Origin: Flavobacterium sp. HSC-32F16
Lineage (GTDB): Bacteria > Bacteroidota > Bacteroidia > Flavobacteriales > Flavobacteriaceae
Direction: 5' to 3'
NCBI RefSeq assembly: GCF_024171645.1
Contig: NZ_JALKAC010000002.1
Coordinates: 124,001-188,000, forward strand
DNA length: 64,000 nt
In this document: piece by piece, positions 35,181 to 45,331 of the stretch
Layout: each line of letters opens with the position of its first letter
Numbering within the stretch: the stretch's first letter is position 1
The notes under the pieces: model-generated
The model's database searches: none
The model's input: only the letters and a program-made list of their open reading frames with translations
Told to the model about the DNA's origin: nothing
Made by a program: the position numbers and the translations under genes

Positions 35181-36173
35181 TTACAATCTCGCAGGTTCCA
35201 CCCATTTAAAGATGTGACCTTCGGCCGGAATTACTAGTCTTTCAGAAATTCTAGCCATACGAGCTGGAAGTTTCATTAAGTAATCACGTGCTTTTTCAGC
35301 TTCATCTGTTAAGTTGGTGATTTTATCAACTTCCCATTTGTTGATTAATTTTTGCATAATATCAACGTAATCGTTTGCAGTGTAAACTCCAATACGCTGA
35401 GCAGAATCAGAAAACTGCTCAAAAGCAGTACTAATTTTTTGACCAGATTCTCTTAAAAAGTGAGCCGGCATAACGATTTTCTGCTTCATCATGTATTGAA
35501 ACGCTAACATCATTTCACTCGGGTCAACCTGAAAAATTCTGGTTACAAATTCGCTGTATGCATGGTGATGACGCATTTCGTCACCTGCAATCATTTTACA
35601 CATCTTAGACAATTTGTTATCTCCAAATTTTTTCGCGATCTGCGCTACTCTATTATGCGAAACGTAAGTTGCTAATTCCTGAAAACTAGTGTATACAAAG
35701 TTTTTGTACGGATCAGTTCCAGTTCCAATATCAAAACCGTCGTTGATTAAATGCTGTGTTGTCATTTCGATTTCACGCATATTAACACGGCCAGACAAAT
35801 ACAAGTATTTATTTAAAAGATCTCCATGACGGTTTTCCTCTCCGGTCCATTGTCTGATCCATTTTGACCAGCCATTTCCGCCGTTTTCTATTTGATCAAT
35901 TCCTTCCACATCCATTAACCAAGACTCATATGTTGGCAGAGCTTCCTCAGTGATTGTATCACCAACAAGCGTTACCCAAAAATCGTATGGCAATTCTTTA
36001 GCAATTTCACGCAATTCTTTTACCTCCTCAAAAAAGTTTTCTCCTTCAGAATTAGGTAGGAAATCAGACGGCTGCCAAATTTTTTCCACCGGAATTAAAT
36101 ACTGTTCAACGAAGCTGTCCACGTTTTTTTCCAAAAACTGCATCACTTCTAATCGAATGTTTTTTATAGACAT
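35181..36173 (-). CDS. Acyl-ACP desaturase (ferritin-like diiron)
   Basis: This 330-residue protein has the diiron-binding pair EENRHGDLL and DEMRHHHAYSEF, spaced as in soluble acyl-ACP desaturases, with WTGEENRHG typical of delta-9 enzymes. It inserts a double bond into acyl-ACP in the cytoplasm. It follows plsC by 46 bp on the same strand, giving a membrane-lipid unit. Confidence 0.94.
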   Translation of the reverse strand: MSIKNIRLEVMQFLEKNVDSFVEQYLIPVEKIWQPSDFLPNSEGENFFEEVKELREIAKELPYDFWVTLVGDTITEEALPTYESWLMDVEGIDQIENGGNGWSKWIRQWTGEENRHGDLLNKYLYLSGRVNMREIEMTTQHLINDGFDIGTGTDPYKNFVYTSFQELATYVSHNRVAQIAKKFGDNKLSKMCKMIAGDEMRHHHAYSEFVTRIFQVDPSEMMLAFQYMMKQKIVMPAHFLRESGQKISTAFEQFSDSAQRIGVYTANDYVDIMQKLINKWEVDKITNLTDEAEKARDYLMKLPARMARISERLVIPAEGHIFKWVEPARL

Positions 36174-36219
36174 TATTTATTTTAAATTTGGGTTTTTACG
36201 TTTTAGCTCGGACTAAAAC

Positions 36220-36966
36220 TTAAACCTGTTTATACTCGTTTACTCCTTCTACAACTGCTTTTTCTGTTAAAGCCATCAACTCGGCAAAATCATAATCCTT
36301 AACGGCCATAGCTTTATGTGCGGTAAAAGTTAAATGATTTCCTAAGCCCACAGGAAACATTCCATAGCGAACCATTTTCCATGAATTATTAATACTTACC
36401 GGTACAACATACGCAGATGGTGCGTATTTACATAGAATTTTTAAACCACTTTGGGCAAATTCTTTAGGTTTTCCAGTTTTACTTCGGGTACCTTCCGGGA
36501 AGATCACAGCAGATCTAGTGTTTTTTTCAATATATTCAGACAAGCCTTTGATTACTGGAATCGCTTGTTTAGGATCTTTACGGTCAATTAAAACAGATCC
36601 TCCGTGGCGCAAATTAAAAGACACACTCGGAATTCCGCTTCCTAACTCCTTCTTACTTACAAATTTACAATGAAAACGTCTAAAGTACCAAATCATTGTC
36701 ACTATATCGTACATACTTTGGTGATTAGCCACAAAAATGATGGGAACTCCTTTTGGAATAGTATCTACTCCTGTAATTTTATACGTTGTTCCCACTAAAT
36801 GTGTACATCTTAAAAGACAGAGATTTAAATAATCAACACTTTTTTTGTGAGCCTGATAACCAAAAAGATTAAGGCAAATCCATTGTATTGGGTGAAAAAC
36901 CGCCAAACACAATCCAAAACATAAATAAAAAATTACGGAAATTGGATATGAAATTATCTTCTGCAT
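36220..36966 (-). CDS. plsC: 1-acyl-glycerol-3-phosphate acyltransferase
   Basis: This 248-residue protein has an N-terminal membrane segment, the catalytic HX4D motif (NHQSMYD) and the substrate motif FPEGTRSKTG. It adds the second acyl chain to lysophosphatidate. Position before the acyl-ACP desaturase suggests coordinated lipid remodelling. Confidence 0.94.
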   Translation of the reverse strand: MQKIISYPISVIFYLCFGLCLAVFHPIQWICLNLFGYQAHKKSVDYLNLCLLRCTHLVGTTYKITGVDTIPKGVPIIFVANHQSMYDIVTMIWYFRRFHCKFVSKKELGSGIPSVSFNLRHGGSVLIDRKDPKQAIPVIKGLSEYIEKNTRSAVIFPEGTRSKTGKPKEFAQSGLKILCKYAPSAYVVPVSINNSWKMVRYGMFPVGLGNHLTFTAHKAMAVKDYDFAELMALTEKAVVEGVNEYKQV

Positions 36967-37053
36967 GCTTGAAAAAATTTGAGGTCAAAAGTAGTAAATA
37001 TATTTTTAGCGGTAGAAAAATTGAAAACAATAACCGTTTTTATGGTTTAATTG

Positions 37054-37061
37054 TACCTTTG
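37054..37061 (+). promoter_or_regulatory. Promoter -7 element of rnpA
   Basis: TACCTTTG matches TAnnTTTG, 31 bp before the rnpA start. No TTG at proper spacing. Confidence 0.4.
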
Positions 37062-37092
37062 CCTATAAAATTGCAAATTTTTTCTGAATTAA

Positions 37093-37497
37093 ATGAACTT
37101 TACCTACCCTAAAAATGAACGCTTAAAGAGCAAAACGACGATTGGATTACTTTTTTCTGAAGGAAAATCGGTTTCAAAATATCCTCTTCGTTTGGTTTAC
37201 CGTCAAGCGGAAGAAGCTTATCAGGGAAATACTAAAGTGGGGGTTTCGGTTTCTAAGAAATACTTTAAAAAAGCAGTTGACCGAAATTACTTTAAAAGAG
37301 TTTTGAGAGAAACCTACAGACTTAACAAACATTTACTTTTGGATAATCTGCCTCAGCCGTATTCGTTCATGCTTTTTTACCAGACAAAAGACAGATTATC
37401 TTACGAAGAAATCAATATCAAAACGATTCAGTTGTTTGAGAAATTTGTGCAGCAGCTAAATAAAACTCCTGAATCTGAAATCAAAAAGGAGTTATAA
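37093..37497 (+). CDS. rnpA: Ribonuclease P protein component
   Basis: This 134-residue basic protein contains RnpA motifs: RLKSKTTIGLLFSEG, VGVSVSKKYFKKAVDRNYFKRVLRETYRL. It binds RNase P RNA to process tRNA 5' ends. Divergent from plsC. No rpmH lies beside it, common for Bacteroidetes. Confidence 0.97.
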   Translation: MNFTYPKNERLKSKTTIGLLFSEGKSVSKYPLRLVYRQAEEAYQGNTKVGVSVSKKYFKKAVDRNYFKRVLRETYRLNKHLLLDNLPQPYSFMLFYQTKDRLSYEEINIKTIQLFEKFVQQLNKTPESEIKKEL

Positions 37498-37567
37498 GCC
37501 TTCAAAGTCAACTTTGTAGATCAAATCAGATAAAGAATTATAAAAAAATTGTAGTTTTAGCACTAAA

Positions 37568-38401
37568 TTGAAATTTTATGCGATACATTTTCTTTTTATC
37601 TGTAATTTTTGTGTTCTTTCGGGATGTAGTAAAAATGAGGCTCCTAATGAAGAACAAGCAGCTTCGATTAGTGCAATTAAATTGCCTCCAAAAAAATATG
37701 AATCAGGCGGTGCAGATAAAAATCCAGATGTTTCTTCAACTCAAATTGAACAAAAAATCATAAAACAAGCATCGCTTCGATTTGAAACCAATGATTTAGA
37801 AGAAACATACAAACAGATTCAAACAGCGGTTAAACAAAGTCAGGGAAAAGTTCAAAATGATTCTGAAGGAAAAGACTATGGCACGCTTTATCGAAATATA
37901 ACGATTAGAGTTCCAAGTCAGAATTTTGACAATTTTATCAATACAATTTCAAAAGGCGTATCTTATTTTGAGAGAAAAGAGATAACTGCAGAAGATGTTA
38001 CCGAACAATATATCGACTTAACGACAAGATTAAAAAACAAAAGAAAACTTGAAGAACGTTATCTTCAAATATTACAGAAAGCCACTAAAATTAGTGAAAT
38101 CTTAGAAATCGAAAAACAGATTTCGATTATCCGCGAAGAAATTGAAGCTAAAGAAGGCCAGTTAAAATATTTAGAAAGCAGAGTTTCTGAAAGTACGGTT
38201 ACAATTGAGTTTTATAAAAACCTGCCGGAACAAGAAGCAGTGCAATTATCATACGGATCTAAAGTCTGGACCGCTATTAAATCAGGATTTTTTAGCTTGT
38301 CAAGTTTCTTTATATCAATTATCAGCATTTGGCCGTTTATTATTATAATTGTTGTATTAGCCTATTTTATTAGAAAGAGAATTAAAAGAAAAAAATCATA
38401 G
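37568..38401 (+). CDS. DUF4349 lipoprotein, with a likely signal-peptide frameshift or TTG start
   Basis: The in-frame reading needs a TTG start at 37568 and gives 277 residues with a lipobox (FCVLSGCSKNE). An ATG ten bases later (37578) opens a different frame that reads as a better signal (MRYIFFLSVIFVFF) and would join the lipobox if one T were added in the TTT run at 37617-37619. The mature part has a coiled-coil DUF4349 core (ITAEDVTEQYIDLTTRLKNK) and a final membrane helix. It precedes ctpA by 2 bp. The gene may be a live one with a sequencing indel, or use TTG. Confidence 0.85.
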   Translation: MKFYAIHFLFICNFCVLSGCSKNEAPNEEQAASISAIKLPPKKYESGGADKNPDVSSTQIEQKIIKQASLRFETNDLEETYKQIQTAVKQSQGKVQNDSEGKDYGTLYRNITIRVPSQNFDNFINTISKGVSYFERKEITAEDVTEQYIDLTTRLKNKRKLEERYLQILQKATKISEILEIEKQISIIREEIEAKEGQLKYLESRVSESTVTIEFYKNLPEQEAVQLSYGSKVWTAIKSGFFSLSSFFISIISIWPFIIIIVVLAYFIRKRIKRKKS

Positions 38402-38403
38402 TC

Positions 38404-40041
38404 ATGTATCCTTATTTCAAGAAGAAATTCATCATACCAACTGTTGTGGCAGGATTTTTATTTATTGGAACCAGTTTCAAAGAGGACTTTTTTGAAATTG
38501 CCAAACAAATTGAAATCTTCACAACTTTGTTTAAAGCCGTAAATACTAATTATGTAGACGAAACAAATCCAGGTGATTTGATGGACAAAGCCATTAAAAG
38601 CATGCTGGGAAGTTTAGATCCTTACACGGTTTACTTTAACGAGCAGGATGTAGTAAATTTCAAAATCAACAATACGGGAGAATATACCGGAATTGGCGCT
38701 ATGATTGCACGTAAAAAAGATCGTTTGATTGTTCGTGAACCGTATAAAAATTATCCTGCAGATAAAGCGGGACTAAAAGCGGGTGACGAAATTATCCAGA
38801 TTGGTGATGTTTTGATTGCTGATTTTAAAGATGATGCTTCGCAATTGCTGAAGGGAACTAAAAACACTAAAATTGCTATAAAATATCTTCGTCAGGGAAA
38901 AACTTTTACGACTGAATTGGTTTTGGATGAAGTGGATATTAAATCGGTCCCGTTTTATGGGAAAATCGATGAGAAAACGGGTTATATCGTTTTGGCGCAT
39001 TTTAGCAGAAAGGCTTCCGCCGAAGTTAAAGACGCTTTAGAAAAATTAAAAGCCGATGGTGCAACGCAGATTGTATTGGATTTGAGAGGGAATCCGGGAG
39101 GACTTTTAAATGAAGCTATTGATATCTGTAATTTATTTGTTCCAAAGAATGAGGTCATTGTAACAACAAAATCAAGAATCGAAAAACATAACAACACCTA
39201 CAAAACAACTAAAGAACCTATTGACACACAGATTCCTCTTGCTATTTTGGTTAACGGAAGAAGTGCATCGGCATCTGAAATTGTTTCCGGGGCTTTACAA
39301 GATTTAGATCGTGCCGTGATTTTAGGTAGCCGTAGTTTTGGAAAAGGTTTGGTACAGCGTTCTGTTGACCTGACTTATGGAACGCAGCTGAAAGTTACAA
39401 TTTCGCGTTACTACACGCCTTCGGGACGTTGTATACAGGCACTTGATTATGCACATAAAGACAAAAACGGAGTTGCCCAAAAAACAGATTCCAAAAATTT
39501 CAATGCTTTTAAAACCAGAAAAGGAAGAACGGTGTATGATGGCGGCGGTGTTTTACCGGACATTGAGTTAGAAGAAGCCAAAATGAGCCCAATTACAACC
39601 GCTCTATTGAAAAATGATGGGATATTTGACTACGCAACATCATATTATTATAAAAACCCAAATTTAGGCGACAAAATACCTGTTGTTACTGATGCTGATT
39701 ATACAAGTTTCAAACAATATCTAAAAACGAACAAAATCACTTTTGATACAGAAACAGAAGTTGCCTTGAAAAATACTTTGGCTGCAGCCAAGAACGAAAA
39801 GATTGACGAGACTATTGCTCCGGAATATCAACAATTATTAGCCGCATTGGAGAAAAGCGAAACCACATTATTGGATAAAAATCAAAAAGAAATTAGAGGT
39901 TTAATTCAGGAGGAGCTGATCAAAAGATACCAATACCAAGAAGGATTGTATCAATTTTATATTAAGAACAATTCAGAAATTAAAAGGGCAGTAAACGTAT
40001 TGAATAACCAAACTGAATATAAAACGATTTTAAAAATGTAG
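38404..40041 (+). CDS. S41-family C-terminal processing protease
   Basis: This 545-residue protein has a membrane-proximal N-terminus, a PDZ domain (GIGAMIARKKDRLIVREP, AGLKAGDEIIQIGD) and the catalytic core: LDLRGNPGGLL, the Ser in NGRSASASEIVSGAL and the Lys in SRSFGKGLVQ. Ser/Lys dyad identifies CtpA-type tail-specific proteases in the periplasm. It sits between the DUF4349 lipoprotein (2 bp) and an OmpA protein (5 bp). Confidence 0.95.
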   Translation: MYPYFKKKFIIPTVVAGFLFIGTSFKEDFFEIAKQIEIFTTLFKAVNTNYVDETNPGDLMDKAIKSMLGSLDPYTVYFNEQDVVNFKINNTGEYTGIGAMIARKKDRLIVREPYKNYPADKAGLKAGDEIIQIGDVLIADFKDDASQLLKGTKNTKIAIKYLRQGKTFTTELVLDEVDIKSVPFYGKIDEKTGYIVLAHFSRKASAEVKDALEKLKADGATQIVLDLRGNPGGLLNEAIDICNLFVPKNEVIVTTKSRIEKHNNTYKTTKEPIDTQIPLAILVNGRSASASEIVSGALQDLDRAVILGSRSFGKGLVQRSVDLTYGTQLKVTISRYYTPSGRCIQALDYAHKDKNGVAQKTDSKNFNAFKTRKGRTVYDGGGVLPDIELEEAKMSPITTALLKNDGIFDYATSYYYKNPNLGDKIPVVTDADYTSFKQYLKTNKITFDTETEVALKNTLAAAKNEKIDETIAPEYQQLLAALEKSETTLLDKNQKEIRGLIQEELIKRYQYQEGLYQFYIKNNSEIKRAVNVLNNQTEYKTILKM

Positions 40042-40046
40042 AAAAA

Positions 40047-40850
40047 ATGAAACTTTACCGGGTCTTATTTTTGTTTATTATTTACAATTTAACGGCACAG
40101 TACAAACCAATCGAAACAGTTTATTTTGATTTCGACAAGTATGACCTTACTGAATCGCAGACTAAAATTGTAAATAAATTTATAAAATCAATAGACACGA
40201 CTAAAGTTGAATCTATTCAGATTTATGGTTACTGTGATGACCGTGGTACGGATGATTACAATTTTCGATTATCTCACGATCGGGTTAATACGATACAAAG
40301 TTTATTAGTTTCATCTGGATTTAAAGAAAGTAAAATTGTTATTCTGGAAGGAAAAGGCCGCGTGGTTGTTCGGCCTGATACTGTTGAAAATCTTTATGAA
40401 ACCCGTTTACGCAATCGGCGGGTGGATTTGATCTTAGTGAAACGAAATAGTTTTGGAAAAGATATTTATACTTCTTTTAAAGACAAACTAAAGGTTGGTG
40501 ATAAAATATATCTAGAAAATATTATGTTCGATATGGGAAGTGCCAGATTAACGCATAGCTCAAAAAAAGAACTGGACAGAATTGCGCTTACTCTTCAAAA
40601 ACAGAAAAATATACAATTTGAAATTCGCGGACACGTGTGCTGTACTCCAGAGATTTATAGTGACGGAATTGACAAACACACAAGAGAAAGAAGACTTTCA
40701 TGGAACCGTGCGAAAACAGTTTTCTATTATTTAAGTTCGAAAAAAGTTTCTAAAAACAGAATGACTTACCAGGGATGCGGTAACAAATTCCCTTTAAAAA
40801 AGGGTGATAATTACGATCGTAGAGTAGAGTTTTTAATTACTAAGATTTAG
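40047..40850 (+). CDS. OmpA-family protein with two OmpA-like domains
   Basis: This 267-residue protein has a signal (LFLFIIYNLTAQ) and two peptidoglycan-binding OmpA-C-like domains: TVYFDFDKYDLTESQTK...YGYCDDRGTDDYN and, after a linker, MFDMGSARLTHSSKKELDR...RGHVCC. Tandem copies may arise by duplication. It probably links the outer membrane to the wall. Confidence 0.9.
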   Translation: MKLYRVLFLFIIYNLTAQYKPIETVYFDFDKYDLTESQTKIVNKFIKSIDTTKVESIQIYGYCDDRGTDDYNFRLSHDRVNTIQSLLVSSGFKESKIVILEGKGRVVVRPDTVENLYETRLRNRRVDLILVKRNSFGKDIYTSFKDKLKVGDKIYLENIMFDMGSARLTHSSKKELDRIALTLQKQKNIQFEIRGHVCCTPEIYSDGIDKHTRERRLSWNRAKTVFYYLSSKKVSKNRMTYQGCGNKFPLKKGDNYDRRVEFLITKI

Positions 40851-40969
40851 TTTATGACTTAAAGTTTTACTCTAAACTAAGTTGTTAAATCTTTATATTT
40901 AAATTAGTTGCTTAAAAAAATAAAACAGTATTTTTAAAACGCAACTTTGTTTCGTTTATGTTTTTACTT

Positions 40970-41143
40970 CTAATTTCGAATCATTTCTATGTGCGGAATA
41001 TCATCTTCTAAATACATTTCGCTTGTTTGTACAAACCCATGACTTTCGTAAAATTTCTTTAAATACAATTGTGCTCCAATTGTAATTTTGTCTTTTCTGA
41101 AATTCGATTTTATTCCGGCAACTGGAAAATCTGAAACAAAGCC
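40970..41143 (-). pseudogene. C-terminal remnant of an ElaA-like GNAT acetyltransferase
   Basis: The minus strand reads about 57 residues (VSDFPVAGIKSNFRKDKITI ... QLYLKKFYESHGF ... YLEDDIPHIEMIRN, stop at 40970). The ending, FY..GF....YLEDxIPHIxM, is the signature of the ElaA group. The frame is bounded by a TAA that is also the stop of the DUF4837 gene, so no start is possible. It is a fragment left by a deletion, not a gene. Confidence 0.85.
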
Positions 41144-42112
41144 TTATCGTTTGTCTATTTTTACTGATTTTATAATTGCTTCAAGATCGAGCATTAAGTC
41201 GCGTTCCTGATTTGAGGGAGAATAACAAAATCCTTCTATAACTAAGATTCGGTTATAAACAGGATCTACAATTGCGTAATTGATGAAAGGTCCGGCCATG
41301 AAATCGTTTTTTAGCTCCCATGTGCCTTTGGTTTCAAAAGCTTCTTTTCCATCAAGTGATGTATTAGAAAAATAAGGTGCATAAGCTTCGCCGGTAATCA
41401 TTGGTGTATTTGGTTCTCGGCCTTTAATATAACGACCGACAGAATCTCTCATTTTGATAATACTGCCCACTACATTTCCTTTTGTCTTAAAATTGTGCAA
41501 TGGAATTTGGTAGATCAACAAACTGGTATTACCGCTGATAATGTCTTTTTTAAGCCAGATGAAATTCTTTTTATGAAGAACATATTCATATCCGGTTGGA
41601 ATTTGGATATCTATATGGAATTTGTTTTTGATAACTGCCGGATTTAAAAGTGATTTGCTGTTTTCATCCTGAATTCTTTCTATTTCGGCATCGCGAATTA
41701 ATTTGATAATCTGTGCCGAATTTAATTCGATACTGCAAATGATATCATCAATAGATTTTCCGTAAATGCGAAAAGTATTGTGAGGCAAAGATTTGCTATG
41801 GGTAATTTCGAATTTTTCGTTTGCGGTTTTTTTAACTACGATAATACTTCGACTATCGGTTACAAATCCTTCAAGGAGTTTTGCAGGATATTGATTAATT
41901 GTAAAAAGAGGCTCTTCCTGAGTTAAGCCCAGAACAGGCGAAGCGAATTTATTTCGAATAGTATCGCCAACTTCGCCATACCATAATTGATCGTCGATAA
42001 TTATAGAAATGGTGTTTGCTTTTCCAGAAACTGGGTGAGACTGCCTATCTGTTTTTAAACAAGAAATCAGTACAAACGGAAGTATAAGCAATAAAAAATG
42101 GGTTTTATTCAT
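41144..42112 (-). CDS. DUF4837 lipoprotein
   Basis: This 322-residue lipoprotein (FLLLILPFVLISC) has the DUF4837 pattern: NTISIIIDDQLWYGEVGD, TQEEPLFTINQYP, FVVKxxAN and DPVYNRILVIEGFCYSP near the end. Function unknown. It lies 48 bp downstream of the LysM transglycosylase gene on the same strand and probably shares its transcript. Confidence 0.9.
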   Translation of the reverse strand: MNKTHFLLLILPFVLISCLKTDRQSHPVSGKANTISIIIDDQLWYGEVGDTIRNKFASPVLGLTQEEPLFTINQYPAKLLEGFVTDSRSIIVVKKTANEKFEITHSKSLPHNTFRIYGKSIDDIICSIELNSAQIIKLIRDAEIERIQDENSKSLLNPAVIKNKFHIDIQIPTGYEYVLHKKNFIWLKKDIISGNTSLLIYQIPLHNFKTKGNVVGSIIKMRDSVGRYIKGREPNTPMITGEAYAPYFSNTSLDGKEAFETKGTWELKNDFMAGPFINYAIVDPVYNRILVIEGFCYSPSNQERDLMLDLEAIIKSVKIDKR

Positions 42113-42160
42113 TTTTTTAATTTAATGAAATAAAACCCAAATTTAAATAAGATTTTTTTA

Positions 42161-43993
42161 TTATCCGTTTATTTTAAGTTTCATTCCCGGTTTAATATCT
42201 TCATCTTTAATATCATTCCATTTTTTAATATCTGAAATTGTTACTCCAGGATATTTTTTAGAAATGCTGTATAAAGAATCACCTTTTTTAACGTAATAAT
42301 CTTCGGCTGCACTTTTTGCTGAAGGTGCTTTTTTCTTGAATGAGTCTACAGAATTTGAAGCGATTGCTGTTGAAACAGGCTCTTGAATTTCTGTAACTAT
42401 TTTAGAAACCACTAATGTTTTTCCTAAACCAATATTATTAGACGTAAGATCATTTAATTCTTTTAAGTCCGCAATAGTCGTACCGAATTTTTTAGCAATG
42501 CTGCCTAAATTGTCTCCAGAAGCTACAACGTACTCTACAGTTTGAACTGAAACTTTATCTTTATCATCATTTGAAGCGATTGCTTCTTCAGTATTTTTAT
42601 CAATTGCTGGTATAGATTTAGGCTCTTTTGTCACTTTTGCAGATGCATCAATGTTTGATTTAATTTTTAAAGATCTTCCTAAAGCAATAGCATTGGATTT
42701 AAGATTGTTCCATTTTTTCAAATCAGAAACATTCACATTATACTTATCTGCAATTGCGCCTAAGTTGTCTCCTTTTCTAACTTTATAAAACTGAATGTCT
42801 TTTGATGTTTCTACAGCTTCTCTAACTGGTTTTCCTTTTGGAGCTATTTTAGCTGCTAAACGTGTTGGTATTGTTTTAAACATTGATTCGTGCTGTACAT
42901 AAGCGTAAATTTTATCTTCGTTTGAAACAAAAGCTGCTATTTTATCTTTTGGCAGACGAAGGAAATTTTGTTCACCATGATAGGCCGGCACGACATTTAA
43001 TTTATAAGATGGATTTAAAAGCTGCAGTTGTGATTGCGGCATATCTAACAAATCGGCAATTTGCTTAAACGACATTTGATTTTTGATCGCAATTGTATCA
43101 GTTTCATAGTTTTTAAGAACTGCCCTTTCCGGATTGATTCCGTGTTCTTTATGATATTCGAAAAGGTACATCGTAGCGTAAAAAGCCGGCACGTATCCTT
43201 GTGTTTCTTTTGGAAGATGATTACGAATATCCCAATAACCTGTTTTACCTCCAGAACGACGAATTGCTTTTGTAACGTTTCCTGGTCCTGAGTTATAAGA
43301 TGCTAAAACTAATTCCCAGTCGTTAAAAACATTAAACATTCTGGTCATGTAATCTGAGCATGCTGCTGTAGCTTTAAGAGGATCGCTTCTTTCGTCAATA
43401 TAAGAGTCGATTTTTAGAGCGTATTGTTTTCCGGTTCCGTACATAAACTGCCAAAGTCCGGTAGCGCCCATTTTAGAAACTGCTTTAGGGTTTAAAGCAG
43501 ATTCTACAACGGCCAAATATTTTATTTCCAATGGAATTTTTTCTTTTGCGAAAGTTTCCTCGAATATTGGAAAGTAGTATTCTGATAAAGCCATTAATCG
43601 TGAAAACGATTTTTTACGATTCTTAAGAAATGACTTTATTACATTTTCTAATCCCTGATTGTATTCTATCTCAAAAGGAGATTTAGCATTCATTGCTGCC
43701 AAACGCTGTTTTAAGAGCTCTGTTGGCAATTCTTCATCTACCGTAACGTCCTTATTAATGGTTTGAATGTCTTTTGTCAGATCATCGTAGATATCTAAAC
43801 TTACTAACTCATTCATCCAAAGACTGTCAACTCTCGCCGCCAAATCGTCTTTTTTGAATGTGCTTTTAATAGAATCTAAATAGGACAATTTTACTTCGGG
43901 CTTTATTTCTTTTGAATGTTCTGCAGTTTCCTGCGCAAACATCGACATCGAAAATAAAGCGGTAACCACTAAGGAGATTTTCTTTACAATCAT
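42161..43993 (-). CDS. Membrane-bound lytic murein transglycosylase with LysM domains (MltD-like)
   Basis: The ATG at 43993 (MIVKKISLVVTALFSMSMFAQ) gives 610 residues. An SLT domain begins near VVESALNPKAVSKMGATGLW and contains the catalytic Glu in VESALN, with YNSGPGNV further on. Three LysM repeats follow (YKVRKGDNLGAIADKYNVN, VVASGDNLGSIAKKFG, YVKKGDSLYSISKKYPG). It cleaves peptidoglycan glycan strands in the periplasm. Common in sprBF neighbourhoods of Flavobacterium. Confidence 0.95.
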   Translation of the reverse strand: MIVKKISLVVTALFSMSMFAQETAEHSKEIKPEVKLSYLDSIKSTFKKDDLAARVDSLWMNELVSLDIYDDLTKDIQTINKDVTVDEELPTELLKQRLAAMNAKSPFEIEYNQGLENVIKSFLKNRKKSFSRLMALSEYYFPIFEETFAKEKIPLEIKYLAVVESALNPKAVSKMGATGLWQFMYGTGKQYALKIDSYIDERSDPLKATAACSDYMTRMFNVFNDWELVLASYNSGPGNVTKAIRRSGGKTGYWDIRNHLPKETQGYVPAFYATMYLFEYHKEHGINPERAVLKNYETDTIAIKNQMSFKQIADLLDMPQSQLQLLNPSYKLNVVPAYHGEQNFLRLPKDKIAAFVSNEDKIYAYVQHESMFKTIPTRLAAKIAPKGKPVREAVETSKDIQFYKVRKGDNLGAIADKYNVNVSDLKKWNNLKSNAIALGRSLKIKSNIDASAKVTKEPKSIPAIDKNTEEAIASNDDKDKVSVQTVEYVVASGDNLGSIAKKFGTTIADLKELNDLTSNNIGLGKTLVVSKIVTEIQEPVSTAIASNSVDSFKKKAPSAKSAAEDYYVKKGDSLYSISKKYPGVTISDIKKWNDIKDEDIKPGMKLKING

Positions 43994-44047
43994 ATAACAT
44001 TTTTTTAAAATTCTATAATTCAACTAATTACAGGACTTGTATTTTTG

Positions 44048-44055
44048 CAAACTTA
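44048..44055 (-). promoter_or_regulatory. Candidate promoter -7 of mltD-like gene
   Basis: On the minus strand TAAGTTTG matches TAnnTTTG; a TTG lies 24 nt upstream, one more than the usual spacing. Confidence 0.4.
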
Positions 44056-44103
44056 TAAAGTTTAACGTTTAAAAATATGCAAAAAAATGTTAATTGTGAT
44101 ATT

Positions 44104-45291
44104 TTAGTCTAAAATTGCAGCAATTCCAGGTAAAATTCTTCCTTCTAACATTTCAAGCATTGCCCCGCCACCAGTAGATACGTAGCTCATTTTGTCTTCA
44201 AAACCGAACTGTTTTACTGCAGCAACAGAATCACCTCCTCCAACTAGAGAAAATGCACCATTTTTAGTTGCTTCTGCAATATAATCACCTAAAGCAATAG
44301 TTCCTTTTGAGAATGTTTCCATTTCAAAAACACCTAACGGACCATTCCAAAGGATAGTTTTTGACTCTAAAATCACTTTTTTGAAGTTCTCCAGAGATTT
44401 TGGACCTGCATCAAGACCTTGCCATCCATCAGGAATTGCATTTACATCTACCACTTGTGTATTTGCTGTATTTGAGAAATCATCTGCAGCCACTACATCA
44501 ACCGGAATGTGTATTTGAACATTTTTCTCTTTTGCTAATCTTAAAATTTCAAGTGCTAAATCCAGTTTGTCATCTTCGCAGATTGACTCTCCAATTTTTC
44601 CGCCTTGTGCTTTAATAAAAGTAAAAGTCATTCCGCCGCCAATAATCATGTGGTCAACTTTGTCTAAAATGTTCTCAATAACTGTAATTTTTGAAGAAAC
44701 TTTAGATCCTCCTAAAACTGCAGTAACTGGTTTTTCGCTATTTTTAAGCACTTTGTTTAAACTTTCAATTTCTTTAGCCAATAAAGTTCCAAAGGTTTTA
44801 TCGTTTGGAAAAAATTGTGCAATAATTGTTGTTGAAGCGTGAGCTCTGTGCGCTGTTCCAAAAGCGTCATTCACATAGATATCCCCAAGTGAAGCTAATT
44901 CTTTTGCGAAAGCAACATCTCCAGCTTCTTCTTCAGCATGAAAACGCAAATTTTCAAGTAATAAAACTTCTCCTGGCTGTAGGTTTTTAGCAGCTGTCTG
45001 AGCTGGTTCTCCAACACAGTTTTCAGCAAACTTAACCTCAACACCTAAAATTTCAGAAGCTGTTTTTAAAATGTGTTTTAAAGAATATTTTTCTTCAGCA
45101 CCTTTTGGTCTTCCTAAGTGCGACATTAAAATTACACTTCCGCCCTGTGCTAAAATAGTATCGATAGTTGGTTTTGCAGCTTCAATACGTGTAGTATCGG
45201 TTACATTAAAATTTTCATCTAACGGCACATTAAAATCAACACGGATAATTGCCTTTTTATTTTTAAAGTCGAAATCGTTTAGAGTTTTCAT
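44104..45291 (-). CDS. pgk: Phosphoglycerate kinase
   Basis: This 395-residue enzyme starts [23 protein letters not shown], has the [10 protein letters not shown] block, nucleotide-binding GGGDSVAAV and the ending [13 protein letters not shown]. It catalyses ATP formation in glycolysis in the cytoplasm. It sits downstream of sprBF, transcribed from its own promoter. Confidence 0.98.
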   Translation of the reverse strand: MKTLNDFDFKNKKAIIRVDFNVPLDENFNVTDTTRIEAAKPTIDTILAQGGSVILMSHLGRPKGAEEKYSLKHILKTASEILGVEVKFAENCVGEPAQTAAKNLQPGEVLLLENLRFHAEEEAGDVAFAKELASLGDIYVNDAFGTAHRAHASTTIIAQFFPNDKTFGTLLAKEIESLNKVLKNSEKPVTAVLGGSKVSSKITVIENILDKVDHMIIGGGMTFTFIKAQGGKIGESICEDDKLDLALEILRLAKEKNVQIHIPVDVVAADDFSNTANTQVVDVNAIPDGWQGLDAGPKSLENFKKVILESKTILWNGPLGVFEMETFSKGTIALGDYIAEATKNGAFSLVGGGDSVAAVKQFGFEDKMSYVSTGGGAMLEMLEGRILPGIAAILD

Positions 45292-45323
45292 TTGATAATT
45301 TTTTAGTTTTTTTGAAAGAAAAA

Positions 45324-45331
45324 CAAATATA
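45324..45331 (-). promoter_or_regulatory. Promoter -7 element of pgk
   Basis: TATATTTG on the minus strand, 32 bp before the pgk ATG, in a 216-bp gap after the sprF terminator. Confidence 0.45.
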
